A stretch of 64,000 nucleotides of DNA, taken from NCBI GenBank assembly GCA_937873135.1, contig CALMVQ010000152.1, positions 47,540 through 111,539 on the forward strand, in the 5' to 3' direction. The position numbers and the translations under genes were made by a program. This document shows, piece by piece, positions 46,141 to 56,382 of the stretch (the stretch's first letter is position 1; each line of letters starts with the position of its first letter). The DNA is from an uncultured Scytonema sp. (GTDB lineage Bacteria; Cyanobacteriota; Cyanobacteriia; Cyanobacteriales; Nostocaceae). The notes beneath the pieces are model-generated. The model worked only from the letters and a program-made list of their open reading frames with translations, ran no database searches and was not told the origin of the DNA.

Positions 46141-46168
46141 GTAGGGGCGAACAACCGTTCGCCCTTAC
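46141..46168. repeat. Palindromic GTAGGGGCGAAC repeat, copy 2
   Basis: GTAGGGGCGAAC and GTTCGCCCTTAC flank AACC. A second half-site (GTTGTTCGCTCCTAC) follows at about 46177. Confidence 0.8.
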
Positions 46169-46227
46169 TTTCGGTGTTGTTCGCTCCTACAGTTAATAAG
46201 CTTAATTAAAATAATTCCTATCATCAT

Positions 46228-47601
46228 ATGCATAAAACCGTTGTTCTTAATGTAGTAGGATTGACACCTAGTCTATTAGGTAAATACACACCGTTGCTCT
46301 CCCGTTGGGCAACGCGCGGGAAATCTGTTCCCATTTCCCCGGTGTTACCTGCTGTCACCTGTTCGGTTCAAGCAACTTATCTCACAGGGAAAATGCCAAC
46401 AGAGCATGGCATTGTCGCTAATGGCTGGTATTTCCGCGATGAGTGTGAAATTAAGTTTTGGCGACAGTCTAACAAACTGCTGAGGGCTCCCAAAATATGG
46501 GATATGGCACGCGAGCTTGATCCATCCTTCACCTGCGCCAATTTATTCTGGTGGTACAACATGTACTCAACGGTTGACTATGCAGTCACTCCGCGACCGA
46601 TGTATCCGGCTGATGGTAGGAAAATTCCCGATATTTATACGCAGCCACAGGAATGGCGATCGCACCTCCAAACCGAACTCGGTCAGTTTCCCCTATTCAA
46701 TTTTTGGGGTCCCAACACATCGATTCGTTGTTCGCAGTGGATTGCTGACTCAGCCAAGTGGGTAGAAGAACAGAGTAATCCAACGCTGACATTAATTTAT
46801 CTGCCGCATTTAGACTATTGCTTGCAAAAGTTTGGTCCCGACCAAAATCTGATCGCAAAAGATTTACTAGAAATTGATACTCTTTGCGGCGATTTGATTG
46901 CCTACTATGAAGATCGCGGTGCTCAAGTCATTGTTTTGTCGGAATATGGAATCACTTCTGTCTCTCAACCCATCCATTTAAATCGGATGCTGCGGGAAAA
47001 TGGTCTACTTAGCGTACGGTCTGAACTGGGGCGAGAACTGCTCGATCCAGGAGCAAGCTTCGCATTTGCTGTCGCCGATCATCAGATTGCTCATGTTTAT
47101 GTTAACGATCCTTTCTATATCCCCAAGGTGCGATCGCTGTTAGAAGAAACGGATGGAGTTGCCCGTGTTTTAGATGATACCGAAAAGCCATCCTACCATC
47201 TGGATCATCCGCGATCAGGAGAGTTGGTGGTGATCGCTCAACCAAATGCTTGGTTCACTTACTATTACTGGCTTGATGACCGTCGCGCTCCCGATTTTGC
47301 CAGGACAGTTGATATCCACCGCAAGCCGGGTTATGACCCTGTAGAACTTTTCCTAGACCCGACAATCAACCTGACCAAGCTGAAAATCGCTCTGAAACTA
47401 CTAAAAAAACAGCTTGGTTTTCGCTATTTGATGGATGTTATTCCAATAGAAGCTTCCTTAGTACGTGGTTCTCACGGTTGTTTCCCAAACAGTGATGAAG
47501 AGGGACCATTATTTATCACAGGACTTAGTCACTTACTTCCTGACCAACCTATTCAAGCAGTTGATGTTTGTCAGTTAATCCTTGAGCATCTTAACGTCTA
47601 A
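46228..47601 (+). CDS. eboF: EboF, alkaline-phosphatase-superfamily nucleotide pyrophosphatase/phosphodiesterase
   Basis: The 457-residue protein starts HKTVVLNVVGLTPSLLG and contains the catalytic-Thr region PVLPAVTCSVQATYLTGKMP followed by TEHGIVANGW, as in autotaxin-like phosphodiesterases. Metal ligands are suggested by YLPHLDYCLQKFGP, SEYGI and RGSHGCFPNSDEEGP (conserved GxHG). It closes the ebo block. Substrates are unknown; cleavage of an activated or lipid-linked intermediate is an inference. Confidence 0.92.
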   Translation: MHKTVVLNVVGLTPSLLGKYTPLLSRWATRGKSVPISPVLPAVTCSVQATYLTGKMPTEHGIVANGWYFRDECEIKFWRQSNKLLRAPKIWDMARELDPSFTCANLFWWYNMYSTVDYAVTPRPMYPADGRKIPDIYTQPQEWRSHLQTELGQFPLFNFWGPNTSIRCSQWIADSAKWVEEQSNPTLTLIYLPHLDYCLQKFGPDQNLIAKDLLEIDTLCGDLIAYYEDRGAQVIVLSEYGITSVSQPIHLNRMLRENGLLSVRSELGRELLDPGASFAFAVADHQIAHVYVNDPFYIPKVRSLLEETDGVARVLDDTEKPSYHLDHPRSGELVVIAQPNAWFTYYYWLDDRRAPDFARTVDIHRKPGYDPVELFLDPTINLTKLKIALKLLKKQLGFRYLMDVIPIEASLVRGSHGCFPNSDEEGPLFITGLSHLLPDQPIQAVDVCQLILEHLNV

Positions 47602-48194
47602 ATCAACGTGAGTTCGACGAACTAAAAAACGGCCCAATAAGGTAAATGGTCAAACCTTACTAAATTTAAATGCGTTTGCCCTGCCATGCAAGTTTATTTG
47701 CACTCTTCAGATTATTTTGTATACCTTTTTAGAAGGATGATTTTTCTAACTATAGAAGGAGGCGAAAAAACCTTTTATAGTAGTGTAAGCTCAAGCACAA
47801 ATACAAAAATGAATATCCAACAAAACTGCTGTATCTATCAAAAAATTGTTCATTTATCTTTTTGTAAGATTTAGTAGGCTTAAGTAGGCTTAAGTTCAGA
47901 AAGAGTAAAATTCAGATTTCAACATATCCTGGTAGTATCAAGGGTGTTGACTGTTGACATTTACCAGTCATCAGTCAGAGTTCTTTACGTCTATGAGTGG
48001 TGCTTAGTTGTAAGAGAAGTTTCTCGTACCTTGACGAAAAGCTCATACTATAAGTAGAACATAAAAGTTTCAAAATATAACTTTGTAGTAACTCATGTTG
48101 AAACCAGGATATCTTCGATCTGAGATATCTGTGTCAGGCTGCCCCTTTATAAGGGTTGTACATCTACCTCTAATATTCATCAGAGAAATAGCCC
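47602..48194. promoter_or_regulatory. trpE: Spacer and leader before trpE
   Basis: About 590 bases contain no supported gene. Just before trpE are two small hairpins: GATATC-TTCGATCTGA-GATATC (about 48109) and CCCTTTATAAGGG (about 48144). A trp leader peptide rich in Trp codons was not found. Confidence 0.4.
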
Positions 48195-50393
48195 ATGATT
48201 CTCGAAACCCACTCCTATATAACCCTTGGCGGTATTCATGTATCTCGATCTATCAGTGAAGTCAAGATGGACACTGCGGTGGAAGAGATTTTGTTTTATC
48301 TTGATTCTCAACGTGGAGGCTTGCTGAAGAGCAGCTATGAATATCCAGGGAGATACAAGAGATGGGCGATCGGATTTGTCAATCCACCATTGGAAATCAC
48401 TTCCAGGGAGAATACTTTCAAACTGACAGCGCTTAACAATCGTGGGGTAGTACTGCTACCAATACTTCTAGAGCGTTTGTGCCTGCATGAGCAGCTTGAA
48501 GTTGTCACGCAAGATAAAAACTGTATTATTGGCAAAGTGAAGGCGGCAACGCAACTATTTGCCGAAGAAGAGCGCAGCAAACAACCTTCAGCTTTCACTG
48601 TCATCCGTGAAATATTAGATATTTTCTTTAGTAGTGAAGATGAGCATCTGGGACTTTATGGTCCATTTGGCTACGACTTAGTATTCCAGTTTGAACCGAT
48701 TCCCAAACGCCTCTCCCGTCCGGCAGATCAACGGGACTTAGTGCTGTACCTACCAGATGAACTAATAGTTGTTGACTACTACGTGCAACGCGCTTATCGG
48801 ATTCAGTATGAATTAGAAACAGCGCATGGTAGCACGAATCATCTCCCCAGGACGGGTGAATCAGTTGATTATCGAGGGAAGCGTCTTGTTCCGGAGCAAA
48901 AGTCCGACCACGAAAAAGGTGAGTATGCAAAACTTGTAGAGGTCGCACTAGATTATTTCCGTCGGGGCGATTTATTTGAAGTTGTTCCCAGTCAAAACTT
49001 TTTTGAAGCCACCGAGGAATCACCAAGCACGCTATTTAGAACTTTACAGCACATTAATCCCAGTCCCTACGGTTTCATCTTTAACCTTGGTGGGGAGTAT
49101 CTAATTGGTGCATCTCCAGAAATGTTTGTACGGGTAGAAGGCAGGCGCGTGGAAACCTGTCCGATTAGTGGCACCATCAGCCGAGGACAAGATGCCCTTG
49201 GCGATGCCGAGCAAATTCGTCAGCTACTGAACTCAGGTAAAGAAGAAGCTGAGCTGACAATGTGTACTGACGTAGATCGGAACGATAAATCACGGATTTG
49301 TGAACCAGGATCGGTCAGAGTTATTGGTCGTCGCCAGATAGAATTATACAGTCACTTGATTCACACTGTGGATCATGTCGAAGGTTTAATGCGATTGGAG
49401 TTTGATGCCTTGGATGCATTTCTGACCCATACTTGGGCAGTTACAGTGACAGGCGCACCCAAACGGTCGGCAATGCAGTTTATCGAACAACGCGAGCGGA
49501 GTTCCCGGCGTTGGTATGGTGGAGCCGTTGGCTACTTAAGCTTCAATGGTGATTTTAATACTGGATTGATTTTGCGGACAATTCGCCTCCAAGATTCGAT
49601 CGCTGAAGTGCGAGTTGGTGCTACAGTACTTTATGATTCTGTACCAGCAGCAGAAGAACTTGAAACTCTGACCAAAGGTGCGGCTTTATTTGAAACAATT
49701 CGCCGTGCCAAGCATCTAGCAGAGTCTGAGGAATGTCTCCCAGGAAAATTGTGCACATGTATCCCAAATGTTGAATCAGGTACGCGCGTCTTACTGATTG
49801 ATTATGAAGACTCATTCGTACATACATTAGCTAATTACATTCGCTCTTGTGGTGCGATCGTCACAACACTACGTCATGGCTTTTCGGAATCAGTTTTCGA
49901 TAGAGAACGCCCTGACTTAGTTGTTTTATCTCCAGGTCCTGGTAGACCCAAAGATTTTCAAGTCCCACAGACAGTTGCTGCCTGTATAGAACGCCAAATT
50001 CCATTGTTTGGAGTTTGTCTCGGATTGCAAGGCATAGTAGAAGCCTTTGGCGGAGAACTAGGCGTTCTTGACTATCCCCAACACGGTAAATCCTCAAAGA
50101 TATTTGTCACAGAACCTCAATCCATTCTGTTCAAAGAATTACCACCATCCTTTTGTGTTGGTAGATACCACTCGTTATTTGCACTACCGCAAAAAATGCC
50201 AACAGAACTAAAAGTCACAGCAATTTCTGCTGATGGTGTGATTATGGCGATTGAGCATCAGACTCTTCCAATTGCTGCAGTGCAGTTTCATCCAGAATCC
50301 ATCATGACTCTAGAAGGAGAAGTCGGTTTAGCAATTATTAAAAACGTGGTGTGTACATTGACCCAAGCAAAAGAGTCAGTAGTTGTTAGTTAG
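48195..50393 (+). CDS. trpE: Anthranilate synthase, fused TrpE-TrpG
   Basis: The 732-residue protein has a TrpE component at residues ~1-515 (GDLFEVVPSQNFFE, ASPEMFVRVEGRRVETCPIS, CTDVDRNDKSRICEPGSV, and VTVTGAPKRSAMQFIE). A class I glutamine amidotransferase follows at ~535-725 (LLIDYEDSFVHTLANY, VLSPGPGRPKDF). The catalytic Cys is in GVCLGLQGI near residue 606 and the His/Glu pair in VQFHPESIM. It makes anthranilate from chorismate and glutamine. The fused form is the one typical of scytonemin clusters. Confidence 0.95.
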   Translation: MILETHSYITLGGIHVSRSISEVKMDTAVEEILFYLDSQRGGLLKSSYEYPGRYKRWAIGFVNPPLEITSRENTFKLTALNNRGVVLLPILLERLCLHEQLEVVTQDKNCIIGKVKAATQLFAEEERSKQPSAFTVIREILDIFFSSEDEHLGLYGPFGYDLVFQFEPIPKRLSRPADQRDLVLYLPDELIVVDYYVQRAYRIQYELETAHGSTNHLPRTGESVDYRGKRLVPEQKSDHEKGEYAKLVEVALDYFRRGDLFEVVPSQNFFEATEESPSTLFRTLQHINPSPYGFIFNLGGEYLIGASPEMFVRVEGRRVETCPISGTISRGQDALGDAEQIRQLLNSGKEEAELTMCTDVDRNDKSRICEPGSVRVIGRRQIELYSHLIHTVDHVEGLMRLEFDALDAFLTHTWAVTVTGAPKRSAMQFIEQRERSSRRWYGGAVGYLSFNGDFNTGLILRTIRLQDSIAEVRVGATVLYDSVPAAEELETLTKGAALFETIRRAKHLAESEECLPGKLCTCIPNVESGTRVLLIDYEDSFVHTLANYIRSCGAIVTTLRHGFSESVFDRERPDLVVLSPGPGRPKDFQVPQTVAACIERQIPLFGVCLGLQGIVEAFGGELGVLDYPQHGKSSKIFVTEPQSILFKELPPSFCVGRYHSLFALPQKMPTELKVTAISADGVIMAIEHQTLPIAAVQFHPESIMTLEGEVGLAIIKNVVCTLTQAKESVVVS

Positions 50394-50402
50394 AACAAAG
50401 GA

Positions 50403-50467
50403 GTAGGGGCGGGTTTAATTTAGATAACATCTAGGTAGATCCGATATGATGTCAAACCCGCCCTTAC
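50403..50467. repeat. Palindromic GTAGGGGCGGGTTT element, copy 2
   Basis: GTAGGGGCGGGTTT (50403-50416) and AAACCCGCCCTTAC (50454-50467) are inverted copies with one mismatch. The element overlaps an upstream in-frame ATG of trpC. Confidence 0.8.
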
Positions 50468-50502
50468 AAGAGTTAGAATTCTCCCTCTCCCCCTCTAAAT
50501 TT

Positions 50503-51330
50503 ATGATCGACTTAGTTGTTAGCTCTCGCCACATTCTCGAAGAGATTGTGAGATACAAGAAGCTTGAAGTTGCACAAATGCGGCAGAACTTGCCTATGGT
50601 TGCGTTGCAGGAGCAGTTAACTGCGGCTCCGACGCGGAATTTTCTCAAAGCTTTACAGGAAAGTCCTTATAAACCCAGCTTAATTGCTGAGGTCAAAAAA
50701 GCATCACCAAGTCGTGGCACGATCAGGGCTGACTTTGATCCGGTGGCGATCGCTCTTGCATATGAAAGAGGTGGCGCTGCTTGTCTATCCGTCCTCACCG
50801 ATCAAAAGTTCTTTCAAGGCAGCTTTGACAATCTACGTGCTATCAGACAACAGGTGGCATTACCGCTTCTGTGCAAAGAGTTCATCATCGATCTCTACCA
50901 AATTTATCTAGCTAGAGTTGCGGGTGCAGATGCTGTACTGTTAATTGCTGCCATTTTGTCCGATGAACAACTTCAGGACTTTTTGCGAGTGATTCACGAT
51001 CTGGGGATGAATGCTTTGGTCGAAGTCCACACCGAATCGGAACTGGATCGGGTGCTAAGACTGGACGACGTTCGCTTAATCGGGATTAACAACCGAAATT
51101 TGCAAGATTTTACGCTGGATGTGACTATCACTTCTTCACTCTTAGCACAGCGACAAGCGCAGTTGCATAGTTTTGGCATTACAGTCGTAAGTGAATCTGG
51201 TTTGTATACAAGAAGTGATTTATCTTTTGTGGCAGAAGCAGGTGCGCGTGCCGTTCTGATAGGAGAATCTCTGATAAAACAAAATGATATCGAGCAGGCA
51301 GTGCATAACTTGCTAGATAATCCTGTATGA
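50503..51330 (+). CDS. trpC: Indole-3-glycerol phosphate synthase
   Basis: The chosen start is ATG 50503 ([20 protein letters not shown]). An earlier in-frame ATG at 50446 lies inside a palindromic repeat. The protein of ~275 residues has [51 protein letters not shown] and [13 protein letters not shown], the catalytic Lys, Glu and Asn motifs of the barrel. It closes the indole ring in tryptophan synthesis. Confidence 0.93.
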   Translation: MIDLVVSSRHILEEIVRYKKLEVAQMRQNLPMVALQEQLTAAPTRNFLKALQESPYKPSLIAEVKKASPSRGTIRADFDPVAIALAYERGGAACLSVLTDQKFFQGSFDNLRAIRQQVALPLLCKEFIIDLYQIYLARVAGADAVLLIAAILSDEQLQDFLRVIHDLGMNALVEVHTESELDRVLRLDDVRLIGINNRNLQDFTLDVTITSSLLAQRQAQLHSFGITVVSESGLYTRSDLSFVAEAGARAVLIGESLIKQNDIEQAVHNLLDNPV

Positions 51331-51671
51331 GAATAAAGGGAGCAGATGATAATTTGAATCTAGTCTCTCCCCATCAAAACACATTGTTCGGGTTTCATCG
51401 CCTGGTTAAAACGCAGGATCGGATTTCCGATCCTATTGAACTCACGTTTAATTAAGCCGATTATCGAGTGGAACATTTCCGCTCTCCTAAAACTGCTCAA
51501 GTGAGTACAATGTTTAAGGCGAATGGCAAAGGTTTGCGTAGTAAAATTAGTAGTAGTTAATAGTAAAAATATCGAATAACAACACTCAACAACTAACAAT
51601 TAACATAATATCCGACAATTCCCCAATTCCCCAATCAACAACTAACAACTAACAACTAACATCCAATAACA
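51331..51671. other. Spacer between trpC and trpA with repeats
   Basis: No supported gene. Contains a 9-bp-stem hairpin at 51415-51434 (AGGATCGGA and TCCGATCCT) and heptameric AACTAAC-type repeats immediately before trpA. Confidence 0.5.
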
Positions 51672-52493
51672 ATGACATCAATTTCCCAGCGCTTTCAATC
51701 TTTACGAACTCACCACCAGTGCGCCCTGATTCCTTTTATTACAGCCGGAGACCCTGATTTAGAAACCACTAAAGAAGCTTTGCTGATTTTAGATCGCAAC
51801 GGTGCTGACTTCATCGAACTGGGTGTTCCCTACTCCGATCCCTTAGCAGATGGTCCTGTGATCCAAGCAGCAGCAACTCGTGCTTTGCAGAAAGGGACTA
51901 AATTAGAACATGTGTTGGAGTTAGTGACAAATGTCAGTCCTAACTTACAAGCACCCATAATTCTATTTATTTACTATAATCCAATCTTGAACCGGGGCAT
52001 TAAGTCGTTTTTAGCACAAATAGCTCATGCCGGAGTACGGGGTTTGGTAGTGCCTGATTTACCTTTGGAAGAGGCTGAAGAATTAATCAAAGCTGCTGCT
52101 AATGTGGGAATTGATGTCATTTTACTGGTCGCTCCTACGAGTTCCAAAGAGCGGATCGAAGCAATTACTCAGTATTCTCAAGGATTTATTTATCTTGTGA
52201 GTGTAACTGGTGTTACAGGTATGCGCGCTCAAATCCAAGATCGCGTGAAGAATTTACTAACGGAAATGCGCAGCGTCACTGATAAACCGATTGGCATTGG
52301 CTTTGGGATCTCTGGAAGCGAACAGGCACGTCAGGTTATGGATTGGGGTGCAGATGCTGTGATTGTTGGCAGTGCTTTTGTCAAACGATTATCAACTGGT
52401 AGTCCAAAAGAAGGACTGCAAGCGGTTGAACAACTTTGTCAAGAACTAAAAGTAGCTATTACGCCAGTACCTTTACAAAAAGTCAGTGTTTAG
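51672..52493 (+). CDS. trpA: Tryptophan synthase alpha subunit
   Basis: The 273-residue protein has [20 protein letters not shown], then [20 protein letters not shown] with the catalytic Glu and Asp. [15 protein letters not shown] and [13 protein letters not shown] complete the pattern, with [12 protein letters not shown] for phosphate binding. It cleaves indole-3-glycerol phosphate to indole. Confidence 0.96.
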   Translation: MTSISQRFQSLRTHHQCALIPFITAGDPDLETTKEALLILDRNGADFIELGVPYSDPLADGPVIQAAATRALQKGTKLEHVLELVTNVSPNLQAPIILFIYYNPILNRGIKSFLAQIAHAGVRGLVVPDLPLEEAEELIKAAANVGIDVILLVAPTSSKERIEAITQYSQGFIYLVSVTGVTGMRAQIQDRVKNLLTEMRSVTDKPIGIGFGISGSEQARQVMDWGADAVIVGSAFVKRLSTGSPKEGLQAVEQLCQELKVAITPVPLQKVSV

Positions 52494-52623
52494 CACCGAA
52501 GCGTATCAATGACTTGTCAACGTCATAGCTGTATGTAAGTGTGTAGCATGGAGATTGTCATGCTTCACGCTCCTTCATGAAAATGAAAGTAAAAGTAATT
52601 TATTAGTCAGAGGGTTTTAACCA

Positions 52624-53862
52624 GTGGTAAGTACACCAGACATAAAAAATGTAGCATCTTCAACTCAAGTTCCTGATTCTTTAGGGAGATTTGGACAGTT
52701 CGGGGGTAAGTACGTCCCTGAAACCTTAATGCCTGCATTAAGTGAGTTGGAAACAGCGTTTCATAAATATAGCAACGATCCCAACTTCCAAACTGAACTG
52801 CAAGGTCTCATGCGAGACTACGTGGGAAGACCTAGTCCATTGTATTTTGCCGAACGCCTGACATCACATTATGCCAAACCTGATGGGACAGGAGCACAAA
52901 TATATCTAAAGAGGGAAGATTTAAATCATACAGGCGCTCATAAAATTAATAATGCTTTGGCTCAAGTATTACTGGCAAAGCGAATGGGCAAGCAGCGCAT
53001 TATTGCTGAGACTGGTGCTGGACAACACGGAGTCGCAACTGCTACTGTGTGCGCTCGGTTCGGCTTGCAATGCGTGATCTACATGGGTGTTCAGGATATG
53101 GAACGGCAATCCCTGAACGTGTTTCGGATGCGGCTGATGGGAGCAAAGGTGCAACCAGTAGAAGCTGGTACTGGAACTCTCAAGGATGCCACTTCCGAAG
53201 CTATCCGAGATTGGGTCACGAATGTGGAGACAACTCACTACATTTTGGGTTCTGTGGCTGGACCTCATCCTTATCCAATGCTGGTACGTGATTTCCATAG
53301 AATTATCGGTCAGGAAACACGCATTCAGTGTCAGGAGAAATGGGGAGGACTACCAGATATTCTCTTGGCTTGTGTTGGTGGTGGTTCCAACGCCATCGGA
53401 CTATTTTATGATTTCTTGAATGATGCATCTGTACGCATCATTGGAGTTGAGGCGGCAGGTGAAGGCACTAACACTCAAAAGCACGCAGCAACTCTGACAC
53501 TAGGAAGAGTCGGTGTATTACACGGTGCTATGAGTTATTTATTGCAAGATGATGATGGTCAGGTGATTGAAGCGCATTCAATTAGTGCAGGACTTGATTA
53601 TCCTGGTGTCGGTCCGGAGCATAGCTATCTTAAAGATATTAAGCGTGCTGAATACTACAGTGTTACAGATGCTGAAGCATTAGACGCATTCCAGCGTGTG
53701 GCGCAGTTAGAAGGAATTATCCCAGCGTTAGAAACTGCTCATGCTTTCGCTTATCTAGATTCGCTTTGTCCACAGCTTGATGGCAGTCCCAAGATTGTGA
53801 TCAACTGCTCTGGTAGAGGCGATAAGGATGTACAAACCGTTGCCAAGGTTTTGAATTATTAG
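52624..53862 (+). CDS. trpB: Tryptophan synthase beta subunit
   Basis: The 412-residue protein starts at GTG 52624. [20 protein letters not shown], then [15 protein letters not shown] with the PLP Lys, [14 protein letters not shown] and [12 protein letters not shown] (phosphate site) are diagnostic. It condenses indole with serine to tryptophan. The 130-bp trpA-trpB gap lacks an obvious terminator. Confidence 0.96.
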   Translation: MVSTPDIKNVASSTQVPDSLGRFGQFGGKYVPETLMPALSELETAFHKYSNDPNFQTELQGLMRDYVGRPSPLYFAERLTSHYAKPDGTGAQIYLKREDLNHTGAHKINNALAQVLLAKRMGKQRIIAETGAGQHGVATATVCARFGLQCVIYMGVQDMERQSLNVFRMRLMGAKVQPVEAGTGTLKDATSEAIRDWVTNVETTHYILGSVAGPHPYPMLVRDFHRIIGQETRIQCQEKWGGLPDILLACVGGGSNAIGLFYDFLNDASVRIIGVEAAGEGTNTQKHAATLTLGRVGVLHGAMSYLLQDDDGQVIEAHSISAGLDYPGVGPEHSYLKDIKRAEYYSVTDAEALDAFQRVAQLEGIIPALETAHAFAYLDSLCPQLDGSPKIVINCSGRGDKDVQTVAKVLNY

Positions 53863-54079
53863 TTATTGGTCATTAGTCATTGGTCCTGCGTAATTAGTAA
53901 GTTAATACTTATTTGCTTAATTATTCCCTCAGTAGAAAATAGCAGGGGGTTTGGGTTGTGAGATGAGTATTTATCATGTGTGCTGGTATCGGCAGTTCAT
54001 GAGGGGTACTTACAAATTACGAAGAACCAAGGACTTTGGATAAATCACAACTAACCACTAACAACTAACCACTAATAAT

Positions 54080-55192
54080 ATGATTGCTGTCACTCCTCCA
54101 ATTGAGAACATTCCCCAGACTTCTGATTCTGATTGGTCTGCTTTGTTGCAACAATTACTCGACAGGCGATCGCTCTCGGTTGCCCAAGCAGGCGCTCTGA
54201 TGCGAGGATGGCTGGCATCGGAGATTCCTCCAGTCCTATCAGGCGCGATTTTGACAGCAATTCAAGCAAAAGGAGTGTCCACAGAAGAATTAGTCGGCAT
54301 GGCTGGTGTGTTACAATCTCAATTGACACAAGGACAGTCTGCTACTTCTTCACTCAGCACTCAGCACTCAGCACTCAGCACTCTAATTGACACCTGTGGA
54401 ACAGGAGGAGACGGAGCTTCAACCTTCAATATTTCTACAGCTGTTGCTTTTGTTGCTGCAACTGCTGGGGTCAAAGTTGCTAAGCATGGCAATCGTTCCG
54501 CATCCAGTAAAGCTGGTTCTGCTGATGTGTTAGAAGCTTTGGGGATCAATCTCAACGCCAGCCCGGAGAAAGTCAGATCCGCAGTTGATGAAATTGGCAT
54601 CACCTTTTTGTTTGCTCCTGGATGGCATCCAGCACTCAAAGCAGTTGCCGCTTTGAGAAAAACTTTGAAAGTACGTACCATTTTTAATCTGTTGGGTCCT
54701 TTGGTCAATCCGATGGCACCAACAGGGCAGATTATTGGTGTGTACGATCCATTGCTGGTGGAAACAATAGCTAAAGCTTTGTCACAACTAGGAGTTCGTC
54801 GTGCGATCACTGTGCATGGAAGAGAGCGGTTAGATGAGGCAGGATTAGCAGATTTAAATGACTTAGCTGTCGTTGAGAATCAACAAGTACATTGTATGGT
54901 ACTCAATCCGACTGAACTCGGTTTAACTCCTGCACCAACGGCGGCCTTAGTCGGTGGAGATGTGCTTGAAAATGCGGAAATCTTAAAGGCAGTACTACAA
55001 GGTAAAGGTACTCAAGCGCAACAGGACGTAGTCGCTTTAAACGCCGCGCTTGCTTTAGAAGTCGGCGAGGCGATTGATGGAACCACTGATATTTTAGAAC
55101 GATTTGCTACTGGTATTGCCACTGCTAAGGAAATTCTCCAAAGCGGTGAAGCTTGGAAAAAGCTAGAACAACTCGCCAAATTTCTTAATTAG
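54080..55192 (+). CDS. trpD: Anthranilate phosphoribosyltransferase
   Basis: The 370-residue protein shows [20 protein letters not shown] (PRPP/anthranilate site), [20 protein letters not shown], then [12 protein letters not shown] and EGxx-like downstream sequence. A heptamer CACTCAG repeated more than four times (54351-54383) lies in frame just before the DTCGTGGDG motif. It encodes a low-complexity Ser/Thr/His/Leu stretch in a variable loop of the family. Confidence 0.95.
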   Translation: MIAVTPPIENIPQTSDSDWSALLQQLLDRRSLSVAQAGALMRGWLASEIPPVLSGAILTAIQAKGVSTEELVGMAGVLQSQLTQGQSATSSLSTQHSALSTLIDTCGTGGDGASTFNISTAVAFVAATAGVKVAKHGNRSASSKAGSADVLEALGINLNASPEKVRSAVDEIGITFLFAPGWHPALKAVAALRKTLKVRTIFNLLGPLVNPMAPTGQIIGVYDPLLVETIAKALSQLGVRRAITVHGRERLDEAGLADLNDLAVVENQQVHCMVLNPTELGLTPAPTAALVGGDVLENAEILKAVLQGKGTQAQQDVVALNAALALEVGEAIDGTTDILERFATGIATAKEILQSGEAWKKLEQLAKFLN

Positions 55193-55314
55193 TTAATGGT
55201 TAATGGTTAATGGTTAATAGTTAATGGTTAGGAGTCGCTAACAAAAACTAACAATCAACAATCAACAATCAACAATCAACAATTAACAATCAACCATACA
55301 GAGGTTAAAATTCC
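55193..55314. repeat. Heptanucleotide tandem repeats between trpD and the DAHP synthase gene
   Basis: TTAATGG-type heptamers (about five) are followed by CAATCAA-type heptamers (about six); the two blocks can pair to a hairpin. This is the same STRR class as at 41301-41411. Confidence 0.8.
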
Positions 55315-56382
55315 ATGATTGTAGTTATTAAAGGTGGCACACCTGCTGAAGAAGTGACTCGGATCGCCCTAGATTTGCATCAAACTTGGGGAGTCACAGT
55401 AGAAAAAAGCGTCGGTGAACACAAAGTTATTCTCGGTTTAGTTGGCGATACTGCTACCCTGGATCGGATGCAAATTCAGAATAGCAGCCCTTGGATTGAG
55501 CAAGTATTGCGAGTAGAGAAACCTTTCAAGCGGGTGAGTCGAGAATTCCGTCATGGCGAAGCTAGCTCTGTTGTTGTATCTACACCGAATGGTGACATTC
55601 ATTTCGGTGAGCAGCATCCAATTGTGCTAACTGCTGGACCTTGCTCGGTTGAGAATGAAGAGATGATTGTGGAGACGGCAAAGCGGGTTAAGGCAGCCGG
55701 AGCCCATTTCCTACGTGGCGGAGCTTACAAACCTCGCTCTTCGCCTTATGCATTTCAAGGACATGGTGAAAGTGCTTTAGATTTGTTAGCAGCAGCCCGT
55801 GAAGCTACAGGTTTGGGCATCATCACAGAACTGATGGATGCTGCCGATTTGTCAGTCGTGGCTAGGACTGCTGATATTATCCAGATCGGAGCGAGGAATA
55901 TGCAAAACTTCTCGTTACTCAAAAAGGTAGGCGCTCAAGGCAAACCTGTGCTGCTTAAGCGAGGTATGGCAGCTACGATTGATGAGTGGTTGATGGCAGC
56001 AGAATATCTTCTGGCAGCAGGAAATCAGAATGTAATTCTTTGCGAGCGCGGTGTGAGAACTTTTGATGCCAAATATACTCGCAACACTTTAGATCTGTCA
56101 GTGATTCCTGTCTTGAGAACACTCACACACCTACCAATTATGATTGACCCCAGTCATGGTACGGGTAAATCTGAGTATGTTCCAGCTATGGCAATGGCAG
56201 CGATCGCCGCAGGTACAGATTCGTTGATGATTGAAGTTCACCCCAATCCGGCGAAAGCTTTATCTGATGGACCTCAATCTCTGACTCCTGAAAAGTTTGA
56301 CCGTTTGGTTCAGGAAATGTCCGTCATTGGCAAAATCGTTGGTCGTTGGTCAGATCAACCTGCTTTGGTTTCTGCTATTTAG
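55315..56382 (+). CDS. aroG: 3-deoxy-7-phosphoheptulonate (DAHP) synthase
   Basis: The 355-residue protein is a type I-beta DAHP synthase. A small N-terminal ferredoxin-like domain (MIVVIKGGTPAEEVTRI, to ~residue 70) is the usual site of feedback control. LTAGPCSVENEEMIVETAK, GGAYKPRSSPYAFQG, PVLLKRGMAATIDEWLMAAE and MIDPSHGTGKSEYV make up the barrel. It starts the shikimate pathway and so feeds all aromatic precursors for the pigment. It is the last gene of the supercluster. Confidence 0.95.
   Translation: MIVVIKGGTPAEEVTRIALDLHQTWGVTVEKSVGEHKVILGLVGDTATLDRMQIQNSSPWIEQVLRVEKPFKRVSREFRHGEASSVVVSTPNGDIHFGEQHPIVLTAGPCSVENEEMIVETAKRVKAAGAHFLRGGAYKPRSSPYAFQGHGESALDLLAAAREATGLGIITELMDAADLSVVARTADIIQIGARNMQNFSLLKKVGAQGKPVLLKRGMAATIDEWLMAAEYLLAAGNQNVILCERGVRTFDAKYTRNTLDLSVIPVLRTLTHLPIMIDPSHGTGKSEYVPAMAMAAIAAGTDSLMIEVHPNPAKALSDGPQSLTPEKFDRLVQEMSVIGKIVGRWSDQPALVSAI

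Noticed and set aside
40366..55314. Possible CRISPR array from the regular heptamer repeats in spacers
   Set aside because: Units are only 7 bp and contiguous with no unique spacers, which fits STRR repeats and not CRISPR.
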